From contig JAZGTN010000001.1 in NCBI GenBank assembly GCA_037783415.1, forward strand, positions 682,001 to 746,000: DNA of 64,000 nucleotides, written 5' to 3'. The notes beneath the pieces were generated by a model. It worked only from the letters and a program-made list of their open reading frames with translations. It made no database searches and was not told the origin of the DNA. The stretch comes from Leptasterias polaris. Its lineage: Eukaryota > Echinodermata > Asteroidea > Forcipulatida > Asteriidae. Made by a program: the position numbers and the translations under genes. This document shows positions 1 through 8,550 of this stretch, piece by piece; within the stretch, counting starts at the first letter, position 1; every line of letters starts with the position of its first letter.

Positions 1-188
1 GAACGAGCTATTTTAAAACAAATTCAAAGTAAGCACGGTCAAATCAACATGACATCATTTTTGGATTGGCACAAAATTTACACCACTCGAAGGTCAAGTA
101 CTAGGGGTCATGTGACCGAATTTTTGGGGCGGAGAGACAATTATAGACCGCACTAGCGGCCAGAGAGTCACCCCTACCCAAAGAAAAT
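1..188 (+). repeat. Partial long unit at the left edge
   Basis: The window opens inside a long unit. The first bases (GAACGAGCTA) are the last ten bases of the 254-bp insert, followed by TTTTAAAACAAATTC and the rest of the satellite body. This copy reads GAGACAATTATAGACCG instead of the usual GAGACATTTATAGACCG, a change also seen near 1562. The 5' part of the unit lies outside the window. Confidence 0.9.
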
Positions 189-372
189 GAGAAGTTTTCA
201 AGCAAATTCAAAGTAAGTACGCTCAAATCAACCTGACATCATTTTTGGATTGGCAAAAATTTTACACCACTCGTAGGTCAAGTTCAAGGGGTCATGTGAC
301 CGAATTCTTGGGGCGGAGAGACATTTCTAGACGGCGCTAGTGGCCAGAGAGTCACCCCTACCCAAAGAAAAT
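189..372 (+). repeat. Short unit, first complete copy (184 bp)
   Basis: It runs from GAGAAGTTTTCAAGC to the base before GAAAGTTTT. It differs from most copies by TTGGCAAAAATTTTAC instead of TTGGCACAAATTTTAC and by CGCTAGTGG instead of CGCTAGCGG. The TTGGCAAAAA change recurs near 1675, linking the first two kilobases as one small amplification family. Confidence 0.9.
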
Positions 373-2856
373 GAAAGTTTTAAAAAAGTCCAAGAAATAG
401 TGCCTGCGGAAAACGTTGAGACCCTGAAATAAAGTTAAATCTACGGTTGACAATAACTTCTGATCACAGCATGCCAGAGAGACAAATTTTGTTACCTGAT
501 TCTTCCCTGAATACTCCCAAATCCGAAAATCAGAATGTGAGGGCCAGCAGGCGCCATCTTCATACCGCAAATTACCAGCGAGCGGGGACCATCCGAAGTC
601 GACGCAATAGCGACTTCATTTGAACGAGCTATTTTAAAACAAATTCAAAGTAAGCACGGTCAAATCAACATGACATCATTTTTGGATTGGCACAAAATGT
701 ACACCACTCGAAAGTCAAGTACTAGGAGTCATGTGACCGAATTCTTGGGGCGGAGAGACATTTATAGACCGCGCTAGCGGCCAGAGAGTCACCCCTACCC
801 AAAGAAAATGAGAAGTTTTCAAGCAAATTCAAAGTAAGTACGCTCAAATCAACCTGACATCATTTTTGGATTGGCACAAATTTTACACCACTCGTAGGTC
901 AAGTTCAAGGGGTCATGTGACCGAATTCTTGGGGCGGAGAGACATTTCTAGACGGCGCTAGCGGCCAGAGAGTCACCCCTACCCAAAGAAAATGAGAAGT
1001 TTTCAAGCAAATTCAAAGTAAGTACGCTCAAATCAACCTGACATCATTTTTGGATTGGCACAAATTTTACACCACTCGTAGGTCAAGTTCAAGGGGTCAT
1101 GTGACCGAATTCTTGGGGCGGAGAGACATTTATAGACGGCGCTAGCGGCCAGAGAGTCACCCCTACCCAAAGAAAATGAAAGTTTTAAAAAAGTCAAAGA
1201 AATAGTGCCTGCGGAAAACGTTGAGACCCTGAAATAAAGTTAAATCTACGGTTGACAATAACTCCTGATCACAGCATGCCAGAGAGACAAATTTTGTTAC
1301 CTGATTCTTCCCTGAATACTCCCAAATCCGAAAATCAGAATGTGAGGGCCAGCAGGCGCCATCTTCATACCGCAAATTACCAGCGAGCGGGGACCATCCG
1401 AAGTCGACGCAATAGCAACTTCATTTGAACGAGCTATTTTAAAACAAATTCAAAGTAAGCACGGTCAAATCAACATGACATCATTTTTGGATTGGCACAA
1501 AATTTACACCACTCGAAGGTCAAGTACTAGGGGTCATGTGACCGAATTTTGGGGGCGGAGAGACAATTATAGACCGCGCTAGCGGCCAGAGAGTCACCCC
1601 TACCCAAAGAAAATGAGAAGTTTTCAAGCAAATTCAAAGTAAGTACGCTCAAATCAACCTGACATCATTTTTGGATTGGCAAAAATTTTACACCACTCGT
1701 AGGTCAAGTTCAAGGGGTCATGTGACCGAATTCTTGGGGCGGAGAGACATTTCTAGACGGAGCTAGTGGCCAGAGAGTCACCCCTACCCAAAGAAAATGA
1801 AAGTTTTAAAAAAGTCCAAGAAATAGTGCCTGCGGAAAACGTTGAGACCCTGAAATAAAGTTAAATCTACGGTTGACAATAACTTCTGATCACAGCATGC
1901 CAGAGAGACAAATTTTGTTACCTGATTCTTCCCTGAATACTCCCAAATCCGAAAATCAGAATGTGAGGGCCAGCAGGCGCCATCTTCATACCGCAAATTA
2001 CCAGCGAGCGGGGACCATCCGAAGTCGACGCAATAGCGACTTCATTTGAACGAGCTATTTTAAAACAAATTCAAAGTAAGCACGGTCAAATCAACATGAC
2101 ATCATTTTTGGATTGGCACAAAATTTACACCACTCAAAGCTCAAGTACTAGGGGTCATGTGACCGAATTCTTGGGGCGGAGAGATATTTATAGACCGCGC
2201 TAGCGGCCAGAGAGTCACCCCTACCCAAAGAAAATGAAAGTTTTAAAAAAGGCCAAGAAATAGTGCCTGCGGAAAACGTTGAGACCCTGAAATAAAGTTA
2301 AATCTACGGTTGACAATAACTCCTGATCACAGCATGCCAGAGAGACAAATTTTGTTACCTGATTCTTCCCTGAATACTCCCAAATCCGAAAATCAGAATG
2401 TGAGGGCCAGCAGGCGCCATCTTCATACCGCAAATTACCAGCGAGCGGGAACCATCCGAAGTCGACGCAATAGCGACTTCATTTGAACGAGCTATTTTAA
2501 AACAAATTCAAAGTAAGCACGGTCAAATCAACATGACATCATTTTTGGATTAGCACAAAATTTACACCACTCGAAGGTCAAGTACTAGGGGTCATGTGAC
2601 CGAATTCTTGGGGCGGGGAGACATTTATAGACCGCGCTAGCGGCCAGAGAGTCACCCCTACCCAAAGAAAATGAGAAGTTTTCAAGCAAATTCAAAGTAA
2701 GTACGCTCAAATCAACCTGACATCATTTTTGGATTGGCACAAATTTTACACCACTCGTAGGTCACGTTCAAGGGGTCATGTGACCGAATTCTTGGGGCGG
2801 AGAGACATTTCTAGACGGCGCTAGCGGCCAGAGAGTCACCCCTACCCAAAGAAAAT

Positions 2857-3040
2857 GAGAAGTTTTCAAGCAAATTCAAAGTAAGTACGCTCAAATCAAC
2901 CTGACATCATTTTTGGATTGGCACAAATTTTACACCACTCGTAGGTCAAGTTCAAGGGGTCATGTGACCGAATTCTTGGGGCGGAGAGACATTTCTAGAC
3001 GGCGCTAGCGGCCAGAGAGTCACCCCTACCCAAAGAAAAT
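2857..3040 (+). repeat. Reference short unit with motif map (184 bp)
   Basis: A typical left-domain short unit. In order it shows TGACATCA at 2902-2909 (a CRE-like octamer with CA where CRE has CG) and ATTGG at 2917-2921 (a CCAAT box on the minus strand). Then come AGGTCA at 2943-2948, AGTTCA at 2949-2954, GGGTCA at 2957-2962 and TGACC at 2965-2969. An EcoRI site lies at 2970-2975, GGGGCGGAG (GC-box-like) at 2978-2986, and the 8-bp palindrome CGCTAGCG (containing an NheI site) at 3003-3010. The 184-bp length is in the range of many satellite monomers and of a nucleosome plus linker. These are motif matches only; no function is shown. Confidence 0.9.
2943..2969 (+). promoter_or_regulatory. Cluster of nuclear-receptor-like half-sites and E-box (DR2 form)
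   Basis: AGGTCA, AGTTCA and GGGTCA follow as direct repeats, the second and third separated by two bases. The third is followed after TG by the inverted TGACC. AGTTCA-N2-GGGTCA fits the RGKTCA DR2 consensus used by RAR/RXR-type receptors. GGTCA-TG-TGACC is an inverted repeat with a 2-base spacer, one base short of an estrogen-response-element layout. The centre, TCATGTGA, is also the bHLH-ZIP (MITF/TFE) M-box. All left-domain short units of standard sequence carry this. The sequence match is direct; receptor binding is not shown. Confidence 0.35.
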
Positions 3041-3427
3041 GAAAGTTTTAAAAAAGGCCAAGAAATAGTGCCTGCGGAAAACGTTACGACCCTGAAATAA
3101 AGTTAAATCTACGGTTGACAATAACTCCTGATCACAGCATGCCAGAGAGACAAATTTTGTTACCTGATTCTTCCCTGAATACTCCCAAATCCGAAAATCA
3201 GAATGTGAGGGCCAGCAGGCGCCATCTTCATACCGCAAATTACCAGCGAGCGGGGACCATCCGAAGTCGACGCAATAGCGACTTCATTTGAACGAGCTAT
3301 TTTAAAACAAATTCAAAGTAAGCACGGTCAAATCAACATGACATCATTTTTGGATTAGCACAAAATTTACACCACTCGAAGGTCAAGTACTAGGGGTCAT
3401 GTGACCGAATTCTTGGGGCGGGGAGAC

Positions 3428-3434
3428 ATTTATA
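3428..3434 (-). promoter_or_regulatory. TATA-like TATAAAT in long-unit body
   Basis: On the minus strand TATAAAT lies in GGTCTATAAATGTCTC, about 40 bases before the CCGCCCC of the GC-box-like site on the same strand reading. It is present in left-domain long-unit bodies and absent from short units, which have TCTAGAAATG there. Many right-domain long units have lost it because they carry the short-unit form of this end. A chance match is quite possible. Confidence 0.15.
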
Positions 3435-4517
3435 GACCGCGCTAGCGTCCAGAGAGTCACCCCTACCCAAAGAAAATGAGAAGTTTTCAAGCAAATTCAA
3501 AGTAAGTACGCTCAAATCAACCTGACATCATTTTTGGATTGGCACCAATTTTACACCACTCGTAGGTCACGTTCAAGGGGTCATGTGACCGAATTCTTGG
3601 GGCGGAGAGACATTTCTAGACGGCGCTAGCGGCCAGAGAGTCACCCCTACCCAAAGAAAATGAGAAGTTTTCAAGCAAATTCAAAGTAAGTACGCTCAAA
3701 TCAACCTGACATCATTTTTGGATTGGCACAAATTTTACACCACTCGTAGGTCAAGTTCAAGGGGTCATGTGACCGAATTCTTGGGGCGGAGAGACATTTC
3801 TAGACGGCGCTAGCGGCCAGAGAGTCACCCCTACCCAAAGAAAATGAAAGTTTTAAAAAAGGCCAAGAAATAGTGCCTGCGGAAAACGTTACGACCCTGA
3901 AATAAAGTTAAATCTACGGTTGACAATAACTCCTGATCACAGCATGCCAGAGAGACAAATTTTGTTACCTGATTCTTCCCTGAATACTCCCAAATCCGAA
4001 AATCAGAATGTGAGGGCCAGCAGGCGCCATCTTCATACCGCAAATTACCAGCGAGCGGGGACCATCCGAAGTCGACGCAATAGCGACTTCATTTGAACGA
4101 GCTATTTTAAAACAAATTCAAAGTAAGCACGGTCAAATCAACATGACATCATTTTTGGATTGGCACAAATTTTACACCACTCGTAGGTCAAGTTCAAGTG
4201 GTCATGTGACCGAATTCTTGGGGCGGAGAGACATTTCTAGATGGCGCTAGCGGCCAGAGAGTCACCCCTACCCAAAGAAAATGAGAAGTTTTCAAGCAAA
4301 TTCAAAGTAAGTACGCTCAAATCAACCTGACATCATTTTTGGATTGGCACAAATTTTACACCACTCGTAGGTCAAGTTCAAGGGGTCATGTGACCGAATT
4401 CTTGAGGCGGAGAGACATTTCTAGACGGCGCTAGCGGCCAGAGAGTCACCCCTACCCAAAGAAAATGAAAGTTTTAAAAAAGGCCAAGAAATAGTGCCTG
4501 CGGAAAACGTTGAGACC

Positions 4518-4589
4518 CTGAAATAAAGTTAAATCTACGGTTGACAATAACTCCTGATCACAGCATGCCAGAGAGACAAATTTTGTTAC
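4518..4589 (-). other. Intron-like segment in the insert (72 nt, minus strand)
   Basis: Read on the minus strand, this stretch starts AATCAG|GTAAC (donor-like) and ends ACTTTATTTCAG|GG (acceptor-like), with a T-rich 3' end and TTTAAC as a possible branch site near the acceptor. Length is 72 nt, plausible for a small spliceosomal intron. The donor GTAA and terminal CAG remain in the right-domain versions, where the downstream base change gives GTAACAC; a few copies read GTAATAC (for example near 58,880). Short motifs of this kind arise by chance. The notable part is that one open frame stops exactly at the donor and is open again after the acceptor. No expression evidence exists. Confidence 0.35.
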
Positions 4590-4657
4590 CTGATTCTTCC
4601 CTGAATACTCCCAAATCCGAAAATCAGAATGTGAGGGCCAGCAGGCGCCATCTTCAT
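4586..4657 (-). other. Possible 23-codon remnant open frame with Kozak-like start
   Basis: On the minus strand an ATG at 4657 opens 23 codons that end in AGG TAA, the stop lying in the donor-like GTAA. A second in-frame ATG at 4651 sits in GAAGATGGCG, with a purine at -3 and G at +4. The peptide from that second start begins MAPAGPHILIFGFG; I do not recognise it. The same frame is open upstream through TTTTAAAA to a TGA just outside the insert. Removing the 72-nt segment would continue the frame as VSTFSAGTISW into the satellite body. It may be a fossil exon edge; it is not annotated as a gene. Confidence 0.25.
4647..4654 (+). promoter_or_regulatory. YY1-like site GCCATCTT
   Basis: GCCATCTT (AAGATGGC on the minus strand) matches the core of the animal YY1 binding consensus and overlaps the ATG of the possible remnant frame. 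It is part of the GGCGCCATCTT string (which contains a NarI site) and is kept in almost every insert; a copy near 60,623 reads GCGCGATCTT. Binding is inferred from the motif only. Confidence 0.25.
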
Positions 4658-4688
4658 ACCGCAAATTACCAGCGAGCGGGGACCATCC

Positions 4689-4711
4689 GAAGTCGACGCA
4701 ATAGCGACTTC
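4689..4711. other. Inverted repeat, 7-bp stem and 9-base loop
   Basis: GAAGTCG at 4689-4695 is perfectly complementary to CGACTTC at 4705-4711, with loop ACGCAATAG between. Both arms are retained in nearly every long unit of the window, while the loop CpG at 4697-4698 varies between domains (ACGC, ACAC, ATGC). It could form a small hairpin in single-stranded DNA or RNA. A SalI site (GTCGAC) spans the left arm and loop where the loop begins AC. Confidence 0.7.
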
Positions 4712-5708
4712 ATTTGAACGAGCTATTTTAAAACAAATTCAAAGTAAGCACGGTCAAATCAACATGACATCATTTTTGGATTGGCACAAAATTTACACCA
4801 CTCAAAGGTCAAGTACTAGGGGTCATGTGACCGAATTCTTGGGGCGGAGAGATATTTATAGACCGCGCTAGCGGCCAGAGAGTCACCCCTACCCAAAGAA
4901 AATGAAAGTTTTAAAAAAGGCCAAGAAATAGTGCCTGCGGAAAACGTTGAGACCCTGAAATAAAGTTAAATCTACGGTTGACAATAACTCCTGATCACAG
5001 CATGCCAGAGAGACAAATTTTGTTACCTGATTCTTCCCTGAATACTCCCAAATCCGAAAATCAGAATGTGAGGGCCAGCAGGCGCCATCTTCATACCGCA
5101 AATTACCAGCGAGCGGGAACCATCCGAAGTCGACGCAATAGCGACTTCATTTGAACGAGCTATTTTAAAACAAATTCAAAGTAAGCACGGTCAAATCAAC
5201 ATGACATCATTTTTGGATTAGCACAAAATTTACACCACTCGAAGGTCAATTACTAGGGGTCATGTGACCGAATTCTTGGGGCGGGGAGACATTTATAGAC
5301 CGCGCTAGCGGCCAGAGAGTCACCCCTACCCAAAGAAAATGAGAAGTTTTCAAGCAAATTCAAAGTAAGTACGCTCAAATCAACCTGACATCATTTTTGG
5401 ATTGGCACAAATTTTACACCACTCGTAGGTCACGTTCAAGGGGTCATGTGACCGAATTCTTGGGGCGGAGAGACATTTCTAGACGGCGCTAGCGGCCAGA
5501 GAGTCACCCCTACCCAAAGAAAATGAGAAGTTTTCAAGCAAATTCAAAGTAAGTACGCTCAAATCAACCTGACATCATTTTTGGATTGGCACAAATTTTA
5601 CACCACTCGTAGGTCAAGTTCAAGGGGTCATGTGACCGAATTCTTGGGGCGGAGAGACATTTCTAGACGGCGCTAGCGGCCAGAGAGTCACCCCTACCCA
5701 AAGAAAAT

Positions 5709-8550
5709 GAAAGTTTTAAAAAAGGCCAAGAAATAGTGCCTGCGGAAAACGTTACGACCCTGAAATAAAGTTAAATCTACGGTTGACAATAACTCCTGAT
5801 CACAGCATGCCAGAGAGACAAATTTTGTTACCTGATTCTTCCCTGAATACTCCCAAATCCGAAAATCAGAATGTGAGGGCCAGCAGGCGCCATCTTCATA
5901 CCGCAAATTACCAGCGAGCGGGGACCATCCGAAGTCGACACAATAGCGACTTCATTTGAACGAGCTATTTTAAAACAAATTCAAAGTAAGCACGGTCAAA
6001 TCAACATGACATCATTTTTGGATTGGCAGAAAATTTACACAACTCGAAGGTCAAGTACTTGGGGTCATGTGACCGAATTCTTGGGGCGGAGAGACATTTA
6101 TAGACCGCGCAAGCGGCCAGAGAGTCGCCCCTACCAAAAGAAAATGAGAAGTTTTCAAGCAAATTCAAAGTAAGTACGCTCAAATCAACCTGACATCATT
6201 TTTGGATTGGCACAATTTTTACACCACTCGTAGGTCAAGTTCAAGGGGTCATGTGACCGAATTCTTGGGGCGGAGAGACATTTCTAGACGGCGCTAGCGG
6301 CCAGAGAGTCACCCCTACCCAAAGAAAATGAAAGTTTTAAAAAAGGCCAAGAAATAGTGCCTGCGGAAAACGTTGAGACCCTGAAATAAAGTTAAACCTA
6401 CGGTTGACAATAACTCCTGATCACAGCATGCCAGAGAGACAAATTTTGTTACCTGATTCTTCCCTGAATACTCCCAAATCCGAAAATCAAAATGTGAGGG
6501 CCAGCAGGCGCCATCTTCATACCGCAAATTACCAGCGAGCGGGGACCATCCGAAGTCGACACAATAGCGACTTCATTTGAACGAGCTATTTTAAAACAAA
6601 TTCAAAGTAAGCACGGTCAAATCAACATGACATCATTTTTGGATTGGCAGAAAATTTACACAACTCGAAGGTCAAGTACTAGGGGTCATGTGACCGAATT
6701 CTTGGGGCGGAGAGACATTAGACCGCGCAAGCGGCCAGAGAGTCACCCCTACCCAAAGAAAATGAGAAGTTTTCAAGCAAATTCAAAGTAAGTACGCTCA
6801 AATCAACCTGACATCATTTTTGGATTGGCACAAATTTTACACCACTCGTAGGTCAAGTTCAAGGGGTCATGTGACCGACATCTTGGGGCGGAGAGACATT
6901 TCTAGACGGCGCTAGCGGTCAGAGAGTCACCCCTACCCAAAGAAAATGAGAAGTTTTCAAGCAAATTCAAAGTAAGTACGCTCAAATCAACCTGACATCA
7001 TTTTTGGATTGGCACAAATTTTACACCACTCGTAGGTCAAGTTCAAGGGGTCATGTGACCGAATTCTTGGGGCGGAGAGACATTTCTAGACGGCGCTAGC
7101 GGCCAGAGAGTCACCCCTACCCAAAGAAAATGAAAGTTTTAAAAAAGGCCAAGAAATAGTGCCTGCGGAAAACGTTACGACCCTGAAATAAAGTTAAATC
7201 TACGGTTGACAATAACTCCTGATCACAGCATGCCAGAGAGACAAATTTTGTTACCTGATTCTTCCCTGAATACTCCCAAATCCGAAAATCAGAATGTGAG
7301 GGCCAGCAGGCGCCATCTTCATACCGCAAATTACCAGCGAGCGGGGACCATCCGAAGTCGACACAATAGCGACTTCATTTGAACGAGCTATTTTAAAACA
7401 AATTCAAAGTAAGCACGGTCAAATCAACATGACATCATTTTTGGATTGGCAGAAAATTTACACAACTCGAAGGTCAAGTACTTGGGGTCATGTGACCGAA
7501 TTCTTGGGGCGGAGAGACATTTATAGACCGCGCAAGCGGCCAGAGAGTCGCCCCTACCAAAAGAAAATGAGAAGTTTTCAAGCAAATTCAAAGTAAGTAC
7601 GCTCAAATCAACCTGACATCATTTTTGGATTGGCACAATTTTTACACCACTCGTAGGTCAAGTTCAAGGGGTCATGTGACCGAATTCTTGGGGCGGAGAG
7701 ACATTTCTAGACGGCGCTAGCGGCCAGAGAGTCACCCCTACCCAAAGAAAATGAAAGTTTTAAAAAAGGCCAAGAAATAGTGCCTGCGGAAAACGTTGAG
7801 ACCCTGAAATAAAGTTAAACCTACGGTTGACAATAACTCCTGATCACAGCATGCCAGAGAGACAAATTTTGTTACCTGATTCTTCCCTGAATACTCCCAA
7901 ATCCGAAAATCAAAATGTGAGGGCCAGCAGGCGCCATCTTCATACCGCAAATTACCAGCGAGCGGGGACCATCCGAAGTCGACACAATAGCGACTTCATT
8001 TGAACGAGCTATTTTAAAACAAATTCAAAGTAAGCACGGTCAAATCAACATGACATCATTTTTGGATTGGCAGAAAATTTACACAACTCGAAGGTCAAGT
8101 ACTAGGGGTCATGTGACCGAATTCTTGGGGCGGAGAGACATTAGACCGCGCAAGCGGCCAGAGAGTCACCCCTACCCAAAGAAAATGAGAAGTTTTGAAG
8201 CAAATTCAAAGTACGCTCAAATCAACCTGACATCATTTTTGGATTGGCACAAATTTTACACCACTCGTAGGTCAAGTTCAAGGGGTCATGTGACCGACAT
8301 CTTGGGGCGGAGAGACATTTCTAGACGGCGCTAGCGGTCAGAGAGTCACCCCTACCCAAAGAAAATGAGAAGTTTTCAAGCAAATTCAAAGTAAGTACGC
8401 TCAAATCAACCTGACATCATTTTTGGATTGGCACAAATTTTACACCACTCGTAGGTCAACTTCAAGGGGTCATGTGACCGAATTCCTGGGGCGGAGAGAC
8501 ATTTCTAGACGGCGCTAGCGGCCAGAGAGTCACCCCTACCCAAAGAAAAT
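5709..8550 (+). repeat. Array segment 3: 1423-bp tandem duplication
   Basis: Long units start at 5709, 6330, 7132 and 7753, so the pair 5709/6330 is repeated 1423 bp later. Shared marks are CGTTACGACC in the first unit of each pair, GTCGACACAATAG, GGCAGAAAATTTACACAAC, GTACTTGGGGTC, GCGCAAGCGG and GTCGCCCCTACCAAAAG. The second copy is 4 bp shorter because CAAAGTAAGTACGC becomes CAAAGTACGC. Confidence 0.85.

Larger units (their letters stand above)
1..2235 (+). repeat. Array segment 1: start family
   Basis: Long units start at 373, 1178 and 1799. They share AAAAAAGTCCAAG or AAAAAAGTCAAAG in place of AAAAAAGGCCAAG. The units at 373 and 1799 also share ACTTCTGATC in place of ACTCCTGATC. The unit at 1178 is preceded by two short units, the one at 1799 by one. 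The near-identity of the 373 and 1799 units, including the flanking short units with TTGGCAAAAATTTTAC, suggests a 1426-bp duplication. Confidence 0.8.
4472..4725. repeat. 254-bp insert of the long unit, flanked by TTTTAAAA
   Basis: This segment is absent from short units and present once in every long unit. TTTTAAAA occurs at 4472-4479 and again at 4726-4733, exactly at the two junctions where homology with the short unit stops and restarts. That is the pattern of an 8-bp target-site duplication. No terminal inverted repeats are visible (ends AAGGCCAAG and CGAGCTA), and no A-tail follows it on the plus strand. Inside are an intron-like stretch and short open frame on the minus strand, a YY1-like site and a hairpin. 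A 9-mer, GCCAGAGAG, is shared with the satellite body. Alternatives: a non-autonomous mobile element, a captured gene fragment, or a primary unit from which short units arose by deletion between the TTTTAAAA repeats. Confidence 0.8.
4467..4903 (+). repeat. Reference long unit (437 bp)
   Basis: Composite unit: GAAAG, then the 254-bp insert (4472-4725), then a 3' satellite body (4726-4903) homologous to the short unit. Removing the insert leaves about 183 bp that aligns with the short unit along its length. The body has its own diagnostic bases: CACAAAATTTAC, AGTACTAGGGGTCA and TTTATAGACCGCG where short units have CACAAATTTTAC, AGTTCAAGGGGTCA and TTCTAGACGGCG. So long-unit and short-unit bodies had diverged before the present amplification. 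This copy has CTCAAAGG for CTCGAAGG and GATATTTATA for GACATTTATA. Confidence 0.92.
2236..5708 (+). repeat. Array segment 2: 2668-bp duplication
   Basis: Long units start at 2236, 3041, 3846, 4467 and 4904. The units at 2236 and 4904 share CGGGAACCATCC and are each preceded by a body with GAGATATTTATAG, 2668 bp apart. The units at 3041 and 3846 share CGTTACGACC in place of CGTTGAGACC and form an 805-bp tandem pair (one long plus two short units each). Several bodies also share GGATTAGCACAAAA and GGGGCGGGGAGAC. Confidence 0.8.

Noticed and set aside
358..570. Minus-strand open frame of about 70 codons repeated in most long units (63-110 codons in some copies)
   Set aside because: It begins at TTG, not ATG, and runs from the insert into the satellite body. 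In the GAGGGTCAGC subtype it is interrupted by TGA, and one-base changes in the A-tract shift its end. It has no recognisable domain, so it is a by-product of repetition.
4672..4692. CENP-B box in the insert (minus strand CTTCGGATGGTCCCCG)
   Set aside because: It keeps TTCG but lacks the required A and the CGGG end of the CENP-B consensus.
4472..4725. DNA transposon with terminal inverted repeats
   Set aside because: The two ends of the insert (AAGGCCAAG and CGAGCTA) are not complementary. Only the flanking direct repeat supports insertion, so no class is assigned.
4680..4740. tRNA-derived SINE with a B box (GTTCAAATG on the minus strand)
   Set aside because: Only part of the B-box consensus matches, no A box lies at the right distance, and no tRNA-like fold was seen.
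8050..8334. Plus-strand 94-codon open frame (MTSFLDWQKIYTT...) in five copies
   Set aside because: It crosses two satellite bodies and exists only because two small deletions bring them into frame; other units are closed by TAG and TAA. The repeated TSFLDW segment simply reflects the DNA repeat.
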